64,000 nt of DNA from Candidatus Skiveiella danica (GCA_016721925.1 JADKHE010000001.1:62001-126000), one strand, 5' to 3'. Shown: positions 8,269-17,445, counted from the stretch's first letter. The notes: generated by a model from the sequence alone, not told the origin. Translations and numbers: made by a program.

Positions 8269-9171
8269 ATGTCCACTTCATCCGTCCTGAAGGCCACCGT
8301 GCTTGCATTCACCGTCGCTGCCGGTGCGTCAGTCCATGCGCAAGGCACCCCCATCAATGCGGCTGCGTTCGATGCGCTGGTCGCCCAGGGTCCTGTTGCC
8401 GACGCCGCGACGATTGCCTCGAACAAATGGGCCAGCAAGATCAAGCAGGCCGACACGCTGCGCCTGGGCGCCACGCAGACCTCGAACCTGTTCTCGATGC
8501 TCAACGAGAAGGACGGCAAGATCCGCGGCTTCGATGCGGGCCTGGCCCAGATGCTCACCCGCTACATCCTGGGCGATGGGTCCAAGTACAAATTCACGCA
8601 GGTGACCTCGTCCACGCGCGAGCAGGTGCTCATCAATGACCAGGTGGACATGGTGCTGGCGACGTATTCCATCACCCCGGCGCGCGCCGAGAAGATTTCC
8701 TTTGCCGGGCCGTACTACAGCTCGCAGGCAGGCGTGCTGGTCAAGTCGAACAACAAGGCGATCCAGTCGTATAACGATCTCGCCGGCAAGCGGACCGCCA
8801 CCCAGGCCGGATCGACCGGCCCCGCCATCCTTGCGCAGTTTGCGCCCAAGGCCGTCGTGCAGGAATTCCAGACGCACCAGGAAGCCCTCGATGCCCTGCG
8901 CCAGGGCCGTGTCGAAGCCTACGTGACCGACTACACGCTGCTGCTCAATGTGTTGAGCCAAGGCACCGGTGAGGCCCAACTCGCGGGTGCGCCGTTCGGG
9001 CCGCAAGACCCGTATGGCATTGGTCTTCCCAAGGGTTCGGATGGTGTGGCGTTTGTCAATGCCTTTCTGAAGAAGATCCAGGCGGATGGCACCTGGGCCA
9101 AGCTGTGGACGGTGAGCATCGGCCAGCGCACCGGCAGCACGAACGTTCCCACGCCGCCGGCCATTCAGTAA
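8269..9171 (+). CDS. ABC transporter periplasmic substrate-binding protein, amino-acid type (SBP_bac_3)
   Basis: A 300-aa solute-binding protein with a cleavable signal peptide (VLAFTVAAGASVHAQ). The two-lobed SBP_bac_3 fold shows in KIRGFDAGLAQMLTRYIL, INDQVDMVLATYSITPARAEK, ISFAGPYYSSQAGVLVK and QGRVEAYVTDYTLLL. These proteins bind polar amino acids or related zwitterions in the periplasm. Four nucleotides separate it from the first permease gene. The ligand is unknown; given the neighbours, it could be the amine processed by the upstream operon. Confidence 0.92.
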   Translation: MSTSSVLKATVLAFTVAAGASVHAQGTPINAAAFDALVAQGPVADAATIASNKWASKIKQADTLRLGATQTSNLFSMLNEKDGKIRGFDAGLAQMLTRYILGDGSKYKFTQVTSSTREQVLINDQVDMVLATYSITPARAEKISFAGPYYSSQAGVLVKSNNKAIQSYNDLAGKRTATQAGSTGPAILAQFAPKAVVQEFQTHQEALDALRQGRVEAYVTDYTLLLNVLSQGTGEAQLAGAPFGPQDPYGIGLPKGSDGVAFVNAFLKKIQADGTWAKLWTVSIGQRTGSTNVPTPPAIQ

Positions 9172-9174
9172 TCG

Positions 9175-9837
9175 ATGGGGAGCGTGTCGCCGCTATTGGC
9201 CGAGTACGGGCCTGCCTTCGTGCAGGCCCTTTTGCTCACCTGGAAGCTCACGGCGCTGTCCTTCGTGTCCGGGTTCGCGCTGGGCATCGTCATCACGGTG
9301 GCCCGGTTGCTGCCGCTGCGGCCGCTTCGATTTGTGCTGACCTTGTACGTCGAGGTCTTTCGCAACATCCCCAGCGTGGCGCTGCTGATCTTCATCGTGT
9401 TCGCGCTGCCCGATCTCAACGTCGTGATCGACTATGAACCGAGCGTCATCCTTACCCTGTGCCTGGTGTGCTCTGCATTCACGGCAGACTACCTGCGCAC
9501 GGGCATCAACACCGTCGATGGTGGGCAGATCGACGCGGCGCGCAGTCTGGGCATGCAGCCCATGACCATCATCACCTCGGTTGTCCTGCCGCAGGCGCTG
9601 CGTTCGGTGGTGCAGCCCATGACCTCGCTGCTCATCGCGCTGATGCTCTCGACGGCGCTGGCATCCCAGGTCCCCCTGCCCGGCAAGGAGCTCACGGCGC
9701 TGGTTGCCAAGATCGCAAACGACTCCGCCGCCGGCATCGCTGCATTCGCAGTGGCTGCGGCGATGTACCTGGCCTCTGGCCTGATCATCGCCTGGGCGGG
9801 CGCCACCCTGGACCGGAAGGTCCGCATCCTGCGATGA
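9175..9837 (+). CDS. ABC transporter permease, polar amino acid type (HisM/GltJ-like)
   Basis: A 220-aa inner-membrane permease of the HisMQ family. It has about five hydrophobic segments, the sequence VEVFRNIPSVALLIFIVFAL typical of the family's second segment, and an EAA-like loop TVDGGQIDAARSLGMQP that docks the ATPase. Its stop overlaps the next permease start (ATGA). Confidence 0.92.
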   Translation: MGSVSPLLAEYGPAFVQALLLTWKLTALSFVSGFALGIVITVARLLPLRPLRFVLTLYVEVFRNIPSVALLIFIVFALPDLNVVIDYEPSVILTLCLVCSAFTADYLRTGINTVDGGQIDAARSLGMQPMTIITSVVLPQALRSVVQPMTSLLIALMLSTALASQVPLPGKELTALVAKIANDSAAGIAAFAVAAAMYLASGLIIAWAGATLDRKVRILR

Positions 9838-10634
9838 GCCGCGCCCTGGAAGACGTTCTCTTCGGCGACCTGACCCACAAGGCGCAGGCCATCACCCGCG
9901 TCGTGAGCGTGGGCGTCGCGGCGGCGCTGCTGGCGCTCATCGCGGCCATCGTGTACCGCTTTCAGGATGCGGGGCAATTCGCTGGGCGACTGTGGGAATT
10001 CTTCGCCTGGGAGACGACCTGGGTCTTTTTGGGCAAAGGTCTGCTCGGCACGCTGGCCTCCGCGGCAGCGGCGGCCGTCATCGCGCTCGTGCTGGGCCTG
10101 GTGCTGCTGGTCGGCCGCCTCTCACGGTTGCGGATCGCGCGCTGGCCTGCGGTGGCCGTCATCGAATTCCTGCGCGGCGTGCCCACGCTGCTGCTCATCT
10201 ACGTGTGCTTCCTGGTTCTTCCCTCAGTCGGCATCAAGCTCAGTGCCTACTGGATGCTCACCTTGCCCGTCGGGCTCAGCACCGCCGCCGTGGTGGCCGA
10301 GGTGTACCGCGCAGGCGTGCTCGCCGTTCCCCGCGGCCAGACCGATGCGGCACGCGCGCTCGGCCTCAGCAAGGCGCAAGTGTTCGCGTCCATCGTCTTC
10401 CCCCAGGCCTTCCGCTACATCGTCCCCGCACTGGTTGCCCAACTGGTCATCGTGGTCAAGGACACCACGTTCGGCTATGTGGTCACCTACGGTGAACTGA
10501 TGCAGAACGCCAAGGTGCTCATCGCCAACTACCGCTCGCTCGTGCCGGTGTACCTGGTCGTGGCGGTGCTTTATTGCCTGGTGAACTATGCGATCTCACG
10601 GGCGAGTCACAGGCTGGGGCGGCCGGTGTATTGA
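9834..10634 (+). CDS. ABC transporter permease, polar amino acid type (GltK/HisQ-like)
   Basis: A 266-aa second permease with the family sequences VIEFLRGVPTLLLIYVCFLV and the EAA loop AVPRGQTDAARALGLSKAQV. The ATG at 9834 overlaps the upstream stop by 4 nt; earlier in-frame codons belong to another frame of the first permease. No ATPase gene follows, so the importer must share an ATP-binding subunit encoded elsewhere or has lost it. Confidence 0.92.
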   Translation: MSRALEDVLFGDLTHKAQAITRVVSVGVAAALLALIAAIVYRFQDAGQFAGRLWEFFAWETTWVFLGKGLLGTLASAAAAAVIALVLGLVLLVGRLSRLRIARWPAVAVIEFLRGVPTLLLIYVCFLVLPSVGIKLSAYWMLTLPVGLSTAAVVAEVYRAGVLAVPRGQTDAARALGLSKAQVFASIVFPQAFRYIVPALVAQLVIVVKDTTFGYVVTYGELMQNAKVLIANYRSLVPVYLVVAVLYCLVNYAISRASHRLGRPVY

Positions 10635-10655
10635 GGATGAGTCGCCTACTGGTTC

Positions 10656-10747
10656 TGCGCCCCTGGCCTTGGAGCGCCGCGCCGAGTCCGGGAAGGTGAT
10701 GCCGGGGATGCGGCTGGTGGTGGGGTAGGGGTGGAGGGCTCCAAAAC
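10656..10747 (+). pseudogene. remnant of a GntR-gene 3' end (direct repeat, copy 2)
   Basis: After the last permease, about 90 bp repeat the end of the 7458-8177 GntR gene. They would encode a C-terminus LALERRAESGKV-MPGMRLVVG and stop, followed by a similar GGCTCCAAAA tail. There is no upstream coding sequence, so this is a relic. It suggests that a second GntR-like gene was lost, or that a duplication or recombination placed the importer genes between two copies. Confidence 0.7.
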
Positions 10748-10764
10748 CGTGTTTGAGGGCGATT

Positions 10765-10832
10765 TATCGAATCAAAATGGTCTGTTCCCAGGGTGGAATG
10801 GTCATGATCTGCTATCGAATTTGTATTGATAG
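10765..10832 (+). repeat. dispersed element, copy B (left flank of RloA/RloB cassette)
   Basis: TTCCCAGGGTGGAATGGTCA followed by GCTATCGAATTTG and a terminal TGATAG. It lies intergenic, about 90 bp from the end of the rloB-like gene. Copy C stands at the other side of the cassette in the same orientation. Confidence 0.75.
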
Positions 10833-10919
10833 GTACGATCTGGTCACGCCAATTTTGGGGAAATTTGACCTTACCGGATCGAGATTTCATGCCACATTTG
10901 ATAGCAACCAGCTTAGCGG

Positions 10920-11597
10920 TTATGTTGCAGCAAGTGCAAGAATCGCCTTCACCAGCACATCAACATCTGTTGCCGGGTTGATGCTGCCAGTAGCTGCCCC
11001 ATGTTTGCGTAGGAGCTCCGCATGGGTGAGCGCATCGCTCAACTTTGATTTCAATTGACCATAAATTCCCTTTTGACCTTTTCCGTATTTGGTGAACCCC
11101 GGCTTGGCTTTCAAGGCGGAAACGACTTGGTCACCCACTGACTTTTTACCAGCAGGATGAAACGGTTGATCGGAATAGCCAAAATGTAGCAGCAACCAAA
11201 TCTCAAAACACGGCGTCGACGTGATCGCCACAAACGGTTTTCCTTCGGCACTCAAATCCTTGGTGCGCTGCACGGCGGCAACGAATGTGGTGTGCCTGTC
11301 CCTGTCAAATACGCAGTACACCGTGTCATAGGCATCGCCAGCGGCTGCGTCCTCTGTATACAGCGCAACAGCATGCGCCACCACGCGATCTGGTGATACT
11401 CCGTCATTGGGCGCTATGCGTACCATCTGCGGACGAACGCCCCGGTCATCCAGTAAATCACGGAAGTAATGAGGCTCCGTCTTCGTTCCTTCGCAGACGA
11501 TCAGGTAACGCTTGTTGCGCGCACGCTCGCGTACTTGCCGTTGCAGCGCAGCACCAGCGCGAGCCTTCCGTTTGTGAAAGAGGTCTTCAGACCCCAT
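10920..11597 (-). CDS. rloB: RloB-like protein with TOPRIM-like motifs
   Basis: A 225-aa RloB-family protein. After a basic N-terminus, YLIVCEGTKTEPHYF (31-45, Glu36) and YCVFDRDRH (94-102, Asp98/Asp100) form the Glu...Asp-x-Asp pattern of TOPRIM nucleases, followed by the family-typical TPCFEIWLLLHFGY. It overlaps the upstream AAA ATPase gene by 11 nt. RloA/RloB pairs occur at restriction loci, and RloB-family proteins are, as I recall, components of AbiL-type abortive infection. A nuclease effector in phage defence is therefore the best guess. GC content and codon use are lower than in neighbouring genes. Confidence 0.85.
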   Translation of the reverse strand: MGSEDLFHKRKARAGAALQRQVRERARNKRYLIVCEGTKTEPHYFRDLLDDRGVRPQMVRIAPNDGVSPDRVVAHAVALYTEDAAAGDAYDTVYCVFDRDRHTTFVAAVQRTKDLSAEGKPFVAITSTPCFEIWLLLHFGYSDQPFHPAGKKSVGDQVVSALKAKPGFTKYGKGQKGIYGQLKSKLSDALTHAELLRKHGAATGSINPATDVDVLVKAILALAAT

Positions 11598-12870
11598 AGA
11601 AGTCCAAATCCTTCAGGAAAGGAATGCCGCCGTAGCGACCATTCAGGTAGCCGCGCTCTATGGCCTCGTTTTCGCGCGGACTGAAGTCAGACAATGGGTA
11701 TAGGCGAGTTGCACTCCTATCATCTTTTTCCATAAACCACACTTGGTCGCGCCGAAGCAGCTTTTGGCTCAGCAAGGTGGTGTCATGTGTCGTAAAAATC
11801 AGCTGTGCCTTGGTACCCTCGTGGTGCAACCGCTTCACCAAATGGTGCACCAGCAATGGGTGCAAACTTGTATCCAGTTCGTCCACCACTAACACACGCT
11901 CGTTTTCGATCACGTCCAGCCATGGGCCGGTAATAGCAAACAGCGCACGGGTGCCGTCAGACTCTTCTGACTCGTCAAATTCCACCGTTTCTGCTGTGTT
12001 CACGTCTTTGTGGAAGAAACGCGGTTTCACCAACTTTCGTCCCGCCATGTCTTTCAATAACTCATCTCGAATGGCAGGTGGCATTTCCGTAGGCAAAGAG
12101 TCTGCCGAAAACACGGTTTCTTCCAGTTGGATATCTGCAATGGACAAGTCTGCCGAATTCATGAACGCAACCACCCTCTGGCGATCTTCGTCGTTGCCGC
12201 AGCGCTTCAAGGTGTAGCCGGGGCTGAAACCACGCACAGAGTCAACCACCCGCAAACGCAATTTGAACCAGTCAAAGGCGGGCTTGAGTTGCTCATTATT
12301 CAATTGAATTGCCGTGGAAAAGAACAAGGCATTCGGGCGGGTTTGTTCCTTCCAAAGTCCGTGACGTGTCTTGCCCCCCAAGAACGAAGTGCTGAATTTG
12401 TAAGCATCTTTGCCCGCTTCAGCATCAAACACCCGGTGAAACCACTTTTGTGCCCGTCCCAATGGGTAGGCAATCAGCCACTCCTCGGTAAACCGCTCGC
12501 GACTGCAGCAAAAGCCGTATTCGTAGCGAATACCCTGCTCCACAAAGGTCACTTCAAATTCACTGTCTGCCGCACGTGACGCTGCTGTCAGCTTGAAAGG
12601 CACCACATCAATGGCATCCCCGGCTTGGCTTTCTTTTTGGGAGTTGAGTACCTGGCTCTTCACAAAACGTAGCGCCTGAATCAAAGTGCTTTTGCCCGAT
12701 GCATTGGGGCCATACACCACAGTGGAGCGCAGCAAGCGGGGCACGCTGTCGTCCTGGTCAGGGATGAAGGTGTTAAGCGATTCCAGCTCACTGTAAGCGG
12801 AGGCGGCCATATTGAGCGTCTGGCGCTCCATGATGGATCGGAAATTGGTGACCGAAAACTCGATAAGCAT
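11587..12870 (-). CDS. rloA: RloA-like AAA/ABC-type ATPase
   Basis: A 427-aa SMC/ABC-like ATPase (AAA_15/AAA_21 type). Walker A is GPNASGKST (54-62), a signature-like ESDGTRAL is at 303-310, Walker B is RVLVVDE (325-331) and an H-loop TTHDTTLL is around 360-367. The family-typical start MLIEFSVTNFRSI fixes the ATG at 12870; an alternative ATG lies seven codons upstream. It is translationally linked to rloB and is the presumed sensor or regulator of that nuclease. The lower GC than the flanks, and the bracketing repeat copies, suggest transfer. Confidence 0.88.
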   Translation of the reverse strand: MLIEFSVTNFRSIMERQTLNMAASAYSELESLNTFIPDQDDSVPRLLRSTVVYGPNASGKSTLIQALRFVKSQVLNSQKESQAGDAIDVVPFKLTAASRAADSEFEVTFVEQGIRYEYGFCCSRERFTEEWLIAYPLGRAQKWFHRVFDAEAGKDAYKFSTSFLGGKTRHGLWKEQTRPNALFFSTAIQLNNEQLKPAFDWFKLRLRVVDSVRGFSPGYTLKRCGNDEDRQRVVAFMNSADLSIADIQLEETVFSADSLPTEMPPAIRDELLKDMAGRKLVKPRFFHKDVNTAETVEFDESEESDGTRALFAITGPWLDVIENERVLVVDELDTSLHPLLVHHLVKRLHHEGTKAQLIFTTHDTTLLSQKLLRRDQVWFMEKDDRSATRLYPLSDFSPRENEAIERGYLNGRYGGIPFLKDLDFYGV

Positions 12871-13225
12871 GGCCCAATCGTACACCTTCATGCCATTTAT
12901 TGCGAAAAAAGCGCAAAAATACTTGTTAGATTCAATTTGCTGCACTGCGTAAACACCCACTGCTCTTAAAAAATTCAACCGCATACGAACAAGGATGTTA
13001 GGAGTTGAGTTGCCAAAACGCCCCTCGCGCCCTGATGTTGCAGCCGCAGAGCCACATGATGACTTCGCGCAAAGCCCGCAAGGGTCATGGAAGTGCCACT
13101 TGGGAGCATAAGAGGCCATATCCCGTTATGGAATAGTCACTATCCGCTATCAAATTGAAACTGATGGATGCGTGCCGAGCACGGGTCCAACACGCGGTAA
13201 GTAGTGCCCCCAGCCCTCAAACCGT
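12871..13225. other. 355-bp non-coding stretch upstream of the RloA gene
   Basis: The part next to rloA is AT-rich (TTGCGAAAAAAGCGC gives a small hairpin) and probably holds its promoter. The remainder contains repeat copy C at 13110-13166. I see no supported gene on either strand, although the rloA frame stays open to 13119. Confidence 0.6.
13110..13166 (+). repeat. dispersed element, copy C (right flank of RloA/RloB cassette)
   Basis: A degenerate copy: GCCATATCCCGTTATGGAAT, then AGTCAC, then GCTATCAAATTG. The core is diverged but the order and spacing of the blocks match the other copies. Confidence 0.6.
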
Positions 13226-15369
13226 TCAACGGTACCGTCGATCCAGGCTATACGCCGTTAGCCCCGGGCTTGCTAGCCTTACCTCGGAGCCTGATTCGTC
13301 AGCGGGCGCCTGCTCGGCCCGCTCCCTCGCCACCACCGCAATCCGCCCAGCCCGCCGTTCCCCCGCCTCCTGCAGATCCGCCGGCAACCCAGCATAGGCC
13401 TCGCCATCGGGCCGCCATTCGTGCAGCGTGACGGTGTACTGCACGCCGTGGTCGGCATGGCCCAGGTCAGCGTCAACGGGGCCTGGCTGCCCAGCACGGG
13501 ATGCAGGCCCGAGCGGGGCGCAAAGCTGGCATAGCGCACGCCGAAGACCTTGAGATCGCCCCGGCTGTCGCGTTCTGGGCGCAGCGGCAGGGTGACGCCG
13601 TCCACGGAAAGCGCCCAGTCCTGCCAGTGGCCGGTATCCAGCGTGCCCGCTGAGTCGGTTGATGGTGGCCGCCAGCGGATTTCAATTCGGGTCGTGCTGG
13701 CGTCGACGAAGCGGGAGCTTCCGCTTTGCTCGGGGCTGGCGGCGTCGCCCACCAGCGGCCAGAACTCCAGGCCGCGCCACAGTTCCAGCGTTCCAAAGGG
13801 CAAGTCCACCTGGCCCAGAAAGCGGAACGCATCGTGGCGCAGCACGGCCTGGATGGGCGCCTCCAGGCCGAGCCCGGCCGCGTCCAGCTCGGCGAGCACG
13901 GTGTCCATATCGGCCTGCAAGTAGAACGGCAAGGCAAACCGGTCGTGCAGCTCGCGCCCCCAGTCGATCAGCGGCAGCGCGTAGGGGCGCGTGGCCAGCA
14001 GGGCGATCACGGCGCGCAGCAGGCAGGCGATGGCCGTGGCGCGCTGCGGCGTGTGCTGCATGCGCAGGCCGCGAAATTCGACCAGGCCCAGGCGTCCACG
14101 GCCGGGCAGGTAAGGGTTCCAGAGCTTTTCGATGTTGATCTCGGCGCGGTGGCTGTTGCCCACCGCATCGCACAGGAACGAGGCCAGGCTTCTCCACAGC
14201 AGTTCAGGCTCCGCGACCGTTTTGCGCTCCAGCAGCGCCAGGGCCAGCACGAGATCGTCGAAGGCGCCGGTGCCGCGCTCGTCCGCTCGGACGGACTGGC
14301 CGCTGCCGCCGACAAAGTCGTGCGCAAAGCGGTAGCTCAGCGCCGGGTGGCGGTTGAAAAAGCGCACCAGCCGGGGCAGCAATTGCAGGTTGCTGACGAA
14401 CGGGCTGGCCTCAGGCGTCGGGCCGCCAAAGGTCAGCTGGCCGGCGCCCCCCGAATCGGCCACCTGCCCGTTGAAATACAGGCGGTAGGGCGACAGCCCG
14501 TGCGCCGCTGCGGCGGCATAGACCTGCTGGCTGCGCCAGAGGAATTCGGCGCAGTTGCGGCTGGGGGCCGAGTTGATCTCGATCACCGCGGGGTCCGGCG
14601 TCACGGTGGTGAGCTCCAGCGTGGCGTCCACGGGCGGGGTGGCGCCGGTCCACACCAGTGCCGGCAGGCCACAGGCCCGTGCGGCGTGTTCGATGCAGGG
14701 CAGGGCGGCGAGGAAGCGGTCAACGTGGGCGATTTCGGGCAGCTCGATGGCGACGCAGGCGGAATGGTCGGCATTCGGTTCGGCCTCGTCCTCGTAGGTT
14801 CGCAGGACAAACTGCAGCGGTTCGGCGTCTGCGTCCGCGGTGGCGGTGACTGTCCAGGCTGGGGCATCGTCTGCGCCTGCCTTGTCTGCGCCTTCTTGGT
14901 CGGCGTCTCCTTTGTCTGCGTCTCTTTCCGGGGCGCCGGCAGTGCATTCCGTGGCCCAGTGCTGGCTGGCGAATGCCTCTGACAGGGCGCTGGCAAAGGC
15001 GGCGATGTCCGGGGGCCCGGCGGGACCCGGTTCGGCGGCCAGGAGCGGGTCCGGTGGACCGTCCCACAGCGGCTCGCCATCGCGCCGGCGCAGCAGGCCC
15101 AGGTTCCAGCGCGGCAGCTTTTCACCGGGATAGAGCCGGCCGACGCTGCGCAACACCAGCGCGCCCGGCATCAGCCGGCTCAGGGTGCCGAGCAGCGCCC
15201 GTGCACGAAGTTCCTTGTCGTCGCCCAGGGCGGCGTGCAGCCAGGCCGGCGTCTGGGCCTCGCGGTCGGTAAACGTGGGCTCCGACCCCACCCAGATGGG
15301 CAAGCCGAGTGCTGCGACCTGCGCGTCGTGGCGTTGCACGGCCGATTCGAATGCGTCGTCCGTTTCCAT
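13226..15369 (-). CDS. stand-alone DUF2126 protein, disrupted by a frameshift near 13459
   Basis: The frame from the ATG at 15369 encodes a DUF2126 domain beginning DDAFESAVQRHDAQVAALGL and containing IWVGSEPTFTDREAQTPAWL, FLWRSQQVYAAAAAHGL and RGLRMQHTP. In most relatives this domain is the C-terminal half of a protein of about 1100 aa with an N-terminal transglutaminase; here there is no transglutaminase domain and none is encoded upstream. After LTLTWA the frame turns to nonsense and ends at 13279. One extra base between 13458 and 13459 restores WADADHGVQYTVTLHEWRPD and a C-terminus ending at 13226. Function is unknown. It may be a pseudogene or a sequencing error. A linker rich in Asp/Ala/Lys lies around residues 148-168. 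Confidence 0.8.
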
Positions 15370-15564
15370 TCGCCCTTGATTCCAAAAATGCCGACGGCTG
15401 CCTCGCTTGACAGAAATCAAGTTCCAGCAGCGATTGCCGGCGTGATCCCGATGCTTGGGCGCATGCAAGGAACGCGCCATTCGTTCGCCGTGGCGCAGCG
15501 GCCGCGGGGCTGGTGCAACCACGAACCTATCGGAACCTATCGATCACCACGTACAGTGCACCCC

Positions 15565-15993
15565 ATGCCCACCCTCGTCTTCGTCTTCGGCACCCTCAAG
15601 CAGGGCTTTCCGAATGCCGCCACCAACCGTGGCGCCCGATGGCCCGGCAACTTCCGCACCGAAGCGGCGTTTCCGCTGTTCCTGGTGGGCGAACGGCACG
15701 TGCCCTGGCTGCTGAATGCGCCCGGCACGGGCCTGCCGGTCATCGGCGAGGTCTATGCGGTGGACGAGGCCACGCTGCGCGACATGGACGCGCTGGAGCG
15801 TGTCGGCCACCCGGACGGCTATGTGCGCCAGGGGATCACAGTCGTGCCGGCAGGCGTTGAACCGGGAACCCCGTTTCGCGTGCAGGCCTACCTGAAGCCC
15901 GCCAACACCCTGGCGCCGCAGGACATCCGCCTGGGCCCGCTGGCGGAATACACGCTGGCGCACGCCGCCTTGTACCGCCGCCGGGAGCCGTGA
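15565..15993 (+). CDS. gamma-glutamylcyclotransferase (AIG2-like) family protein
   Basis: A 142-aa AIG2/GGCT-fold protein. It has the substrate-loop sequence VFVFGTLKQGFPN (5-17), GEVYAVDEATLRDMDALE (61-78) and HPDGYVRQGITVV, which follow the family order. GGCT-like enzymes release 5-oxoproline from gamma-glutamyl amines or peptides. The frame is open for 110 codons upstream but the family start is the ATG at 15565. It could cleave gamma-glutamyl adducts, but no link to the distant ligase gene is shown. Confidence 0.85.
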   Translation: MPTLVFVFGTLKQGFPNAATNRGARWPGNFRTEAAFPLFLVGERHVPWLLNAPGTGLPVIGEVYAVDEATLRDMDALERVGHPDGYVRQGITVVPAGVEPGTPFRVQAYLKPANTLAPQDIRLGPLAEYTLAHAALYRRREP

Positions 15994-16046
15994 TCTTTTC
16001 GACCGGCTCCAGCCGCTTCGGGGCCGCGTCAAGGCGGTTCAGGGGC

Positions 16047-16110
16047 GAAAATCAGGAAAAAATAGCCACTTCCCAGCGTGAAGTGGACATGAGCTGCTAT
16101 GAAAATTGCA
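16047..16110 (+). repeat. dispersed element, copy D
   Basis: AAAATCAGGAAAAAATAGCC, then TTCCCAGCGTGAAGTGGACA, then GCTATGAAAATTG. It lies between the convergent ends of the GGCT-like and DUF2894 genes. Confidence 0.8.
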
Positions 16111-16126
16111 GTCCATGGCCGGTGAC

Positions 16127-16792
16127 TCAGGGCTTTTTCACCCGGCTGCGCCGTGCCGGTTTGGGCTTGACCGGGGCAATCGTCTGGCTGGCCTGCTCCA
16201 GCCATTGCAGGATTTCCATCTGGGAGAGGAAGCGGCGCAGGTAGTCCGGCGACAGGTCGCGCAGCAGGCTGAGCGTGCGCAGCACCAGCATGTGTGAATT
16301 GAGCGGGCCGGCGTTGGTGGGGCCGCGCTCAACGGCTTCGGTCACCCGGTCTTCCGCGGCGATGCGCGACCAGGCTTCGCGGAAACGGCGCACGCTGGGC
16401 AGTTCCCTGTGAGCATCGGCGTCGTTGGCGAAGCCGTGACCGGACGGCTTGTCCAGCCCAAGACCTTGCAGCGGCCCGTCGCCCTCCTGCCTCAGGCCCT
16501 CGATGTACCGATTCAGCGCGGCCAGCGGCGCGGCGGGGCGGGGCGCTTCGCCGTCGCTTGCGGCCGGTTGTGGTTTGCCGAGGCGTTGCTCCAGTTCCGT
16601 CAACGGGGTGTCGAGCGTGTTCTCCAGCACGCGCTGCACGGCTTCAGGGGCGGTGGCGATGCGCTGCGACAGCACGTCCAGATAGTGCAGGCGCACAGGA
16701 TCGATGCGCTGGGCGGCCTTGCGCAGGGCGTCCAGGCGGGCCTGGTGCGGCGGGCGCGCATGCTCCTGTGGGGGCGCGTCGAGCAAGTCCAT
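16127..16792 (-). CDS. DUF2894 domain protein
   Basis: A 221-aa soluble, helical protein of the DUF2894 family. Recognisable parts are LDALRKAAQRIDPVRLHYLD near the N-terminus and SHMLVLRTLSLLRDLSPDYL plus RFLSQMEILQWLEQ near the C-terminus, ending in a basic tail. A TTG at 16801 overlapping the previous stop (TTGA) is an alternative start three codons earlier. It is the last gene of the DUF3348-DUF802-OmpA-DUF2894 operon. Function is unknown; the context suggests a cytoplasmic partner of the membrane complex. Confidence 0.85.
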   Translation of the reverse strand: MDLLDAPPQEHARPPHQARLDALRKAAQRIDPVRLHYLDVLSQRIATAPEAVQRVLENTLDTPLTELEQRLGKPQPAASDGEAPRPAAPLAALNRYIEGLRQEGDGPLQGLGLDKPSGHGFANDADAHRELPSVRRFREAWSRIAAEDRVTEAVERGPTNAGPLNSHMLVLRTLSLLRDLSPDYLRRFLSQMEILQWLEQASQTIAPVKPKPARRSRVKKP

Positions 16793-16797
16793 GGCAC

Positions 16798-17445
16798 TCA
16801 AGGGGCGAGTTTCGCCGGCGTGGAACGGGCCACGGGCGCCATCTCCACGCGCCGGTTCTTTGTGCGGCCGGGTTCATCGGTGTTGGCGGCCACCGGCTGC
16901 TCGGCGCCAAAGGCCGCCGCGAAAACGCGCGCGGAGGGCATGCCTTCGTCGATCAGGGCGCGGGTCACGGTCAGCGCTCGCTGGGCTGAAAGCTCCAGGT
17001 TGTCCTCGAAGCGACGGTTGCCCTCCGAAATCGGCTTGTTGTCCGTGAAGCCGCTGACCATCAGCATCTCGTCGCGCTCGCCCAGGTACACCTGCAACGG
17101 GGGCACCAGGCTTTTCAGCAGCTGCCGGCCGTCGGGGCGCAACTGGTCGGAGTTCACCGCGAACAGCACGCTGCCGCTGATGCCGATGCGCCCGTTGGCC
17201 AGCGTCACGCGGCCCGAGGCCAGCGGAATGGCCAGCGCTTTCTCCAGCGCCATGCGGCGTTGTTCTTCCTGGCGGCGCTTGGCCATTTCCGATTCGAGGC
17301 TGGCCACCAGGTCCATCTGCACCACCAGCACGCCGACCAGGATCAGCACGAAGGCGCCCAGCAGGCCCGACATCAGGTCGCCAAAGACGGCCCAGACCGG
17401 CGCGGTCTGTTCCATGCCGTCGCCGGCTTCGTTCAGGTCGATCAT
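16798..17445 (-). CDS. MotB/ZorB-like OmpA-domain protein
   Basis: A 215-aa protein with the layout of MotB, ZorB and related stator subunits: a short cytoplasmic N-terminus, one transmembrane helix (about 18-45) carrying an acidic residue near its start (Asp23 in AVFGDLMSGLLGAFVLI), a charged linker (about 53-75), and a C-terminal OmpA peptidoglycan-binding domain (NSDQLRPDGRQLL, VSGFTDNKPIS, LSAQRALTVTRALI, GRTKNRRVEM). The Asp is the position used for ion transfer in MotB. Its ATG overlaps the DUF802 stop (ATGA), so the two are probably made as a complex. Confidence 0.88.
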   Translation of the reverse strand: MIDLNEAGDGMEQTAPVWAVFGDLMSGLLGAFVLILVGVLVVQMDLVASLESEMAKRRQEEQRRMALEKALAIPLASGRVTLANGRIGISGSVLFAVNSDQLRPDGRQLLKSLVPPLQVYLGERDEMLMVSGFTDNKPISEGNRRFEDNLELSAQRALTVTRALIDEGMPSARVFAAAFGAEQPVAANTDEPGRTKNRRVEMAPVARSTPAKLAP

